Below the pieces are notes generated by a model that did not search any database, was not told where the DNA came from, and worked only from the letters and a program-made list of their open reading frames with translations. Shown piece after piece: positions 5,788 to 6,190 of a stretch of 6,190 nucleotides of DNA. Origin of the DNA: Succinatimonas sp. UBA7265 (lineage in GTDB: Bacteria; Pseudomonadota; Gammaproteobacteria; Enterobacterales; Succinivibrionaceae); contig DKSD01000013.1 in NCBI GenBank assembly GCA_002473165.1, positions 1-6,190 of the forward strand, read 5' to 3'. The first letter of the stretch is position 1, and every line of letters starts with the position of its first letter. The position numbers and the translations under genes are program-made.

Positions 5788-5822
5788 CCACATCTAAAAA
5801 ATTTTAAATTAACGGGATGTTA

Positions 5823-6032
5823 TCAGTCAGACCCATTATTTTCTGGCTTATTAGACTTTGGTCTGTCGATGCTGCATTTTCCATATCCGGCAGCGAAACC
5901 TGCAACAGCAAACAAAGCATATTTTGCAATTTCCATAGCCTCGCTGCTGTAACCCAAGACAAATGCAATACACACCGCAACAGCAACAAAAAGAGCTATT
6001 AACACCCATTTGATCTGTGAAACTATGATCAC
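5823..6032 (-). CDS. Small membrane protein with two predicted helices (start uncertain)
   Basis: From the GTG at 6032 the product is 69 aa. Helix one spans about residues 9-28 (KWVLIALFVAVAVCIAFVLG), helix two about 34-50 (EIAKYALFAVAGFAAGYG), and a polar tail ends in ENNGSD. Tandem stops TGA TAA close it, followed by two hairpins and a terminator, so it is the last gene of its transcript. I do not recognise the family; size and layout resemble small phage or plasmid membrane proteins such as holin-like ones, but that is only a resemblance. Only a weak AAGG lies 2 nt before the GTG, too close for a good ribosome site. The same frame stays open to 6182 and encodes a coiled-coil-like stretch, so the true protein is probably longer and the GTG may not be the real start. 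It is AT-richer than the genes to its left. Confidence 0.5.
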   Translation of the reverse strand: MIIVSQIKWVLIALFVAVAVCIAFVLGYSSEAMEIAKYALFAVAGFAAGYGKCSIDRPKSNKPENNGSD

Positions 6033-6182
6033 AGCCTTAAGGGTCTTGGAGTGGGATGAATCACTTTCTGCCTGAGCTTTTATCGTGGCAAGCGCGATCC
6101 TCTCGTTTGACTCTATTTCAAGCTTTTTATTTATGTTTTCCTGAGTCCGTATCTCAAGTTCTCTTTTGGGGAGTTCTATAAA
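6033..6182 (-). pseudogene. Coding-like upstream extension of the small membrane gene, lacking a normal start
   Basis: In the frame of the small membrane gene, reading leftward from 6182, 50 codons are open and encode a charged, helix-prone segment. It includes ELPKRELEIRTQENINKKLE and then IESNERIALATIKAQAE, leading smoothly into the first membrane helix. This looks like genuine protein, yet there is no ATG, GTG or TTG in it, and TAA closes it at 6185-6183. An ATA at 6134 has AGGA 4-5 nt upstream and would read as a start if it were ATG. A frameshift near the runs CCCC and AAAA at about 6163-6171 could instead join an upstream frame. The window ends too soon to decide between decay, frameshift and an unusual start. 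Confidence 0.4.
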
Positions 6183-6190
6183 TTAAACTT

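Noticed and set aside
5494..5952. 152-codon open frame on the plus strand
   Set aside because: It crosses the antisense of mlaA, two hairpins and the antisense of the small membrane gene; the protein has no coherent pattern.
6015..6034. CTGTGA / TCACAG inverted repeat resembling a CRP site
   Set aside because: The half-sites are 8 bases apart instead of 6, and it lies inside the coding-like frame of the small membrane gene.

Overview
The window looks like a chromosomal segment of a gammaproteobacterium. The main reasons are a fused chorismate mutase/prephenate dehydrogenase (TyrA T-protein, typical of the enteric lineage and its relatives), an MlaA outer-membrane lipid-transport protein, a YdgA-like DUF945 protein and a textbook CRP-type site. 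The GC-rich genes, with TTTAAA-rich patches, suggest an Aeromonadales/Succinivibrionaceae-like host; that placement is an inference from gene content and style, not a search result.

Layout from left to right. Positions 1-257 hold no convincing gene, only an AT-rich stretch with inverted repeats. Positions 258-1280 (minus) encode a PseI-type pseudaminic acid synthase. Positions 1281-1545 form a divergent regulatory region: a likely pseI promoter on the minus strand and, on the plus strand, a perfect TGTGA-N6-TCACA CRP site spaced as in class II promoters. That promoter faces a 236-aa membrane protein of unknown family (1546-2256, plus), whose 3' end overlaps by 111 nt, antisense, the end of the next gene.

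Positions 2146-5607 carry a minus-strand set, in transcription order mlaA, tyrA and a DUF945 gene. The first two are separated by a strong hairpin that looks like an intrinsic terminator and also contains the only visible tyrA Shine-Dalgarno sequence. The last two are tightly coupled, with the DUF945 ribosome binding site overlapping the tyrA stop codon.

Positions 5608-5822 hold the mlaA start region, an intrinsic terminator and a second perfect hairpin. Positions 5823-6190 (minus) are AT-richer and encode a small two-helix membrane protein. Its coding-like frame continues upstream as a coiled coil but has no ATG, GTG or TTG start before a stop near the window edge.

Functionally the window mixes envelope maintenance (MlaA, DUF945), aromatic amino acid synthesis (TyrA) and surface-sugar synthesis (PseI). 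I see no complete new defence or mobile system. The least explained items are the CRP-linked unknown membrane protein, the hairpin over the tyrA ribosome binding site, and the interrupted small membrane gene with tandem hairpins behind it.
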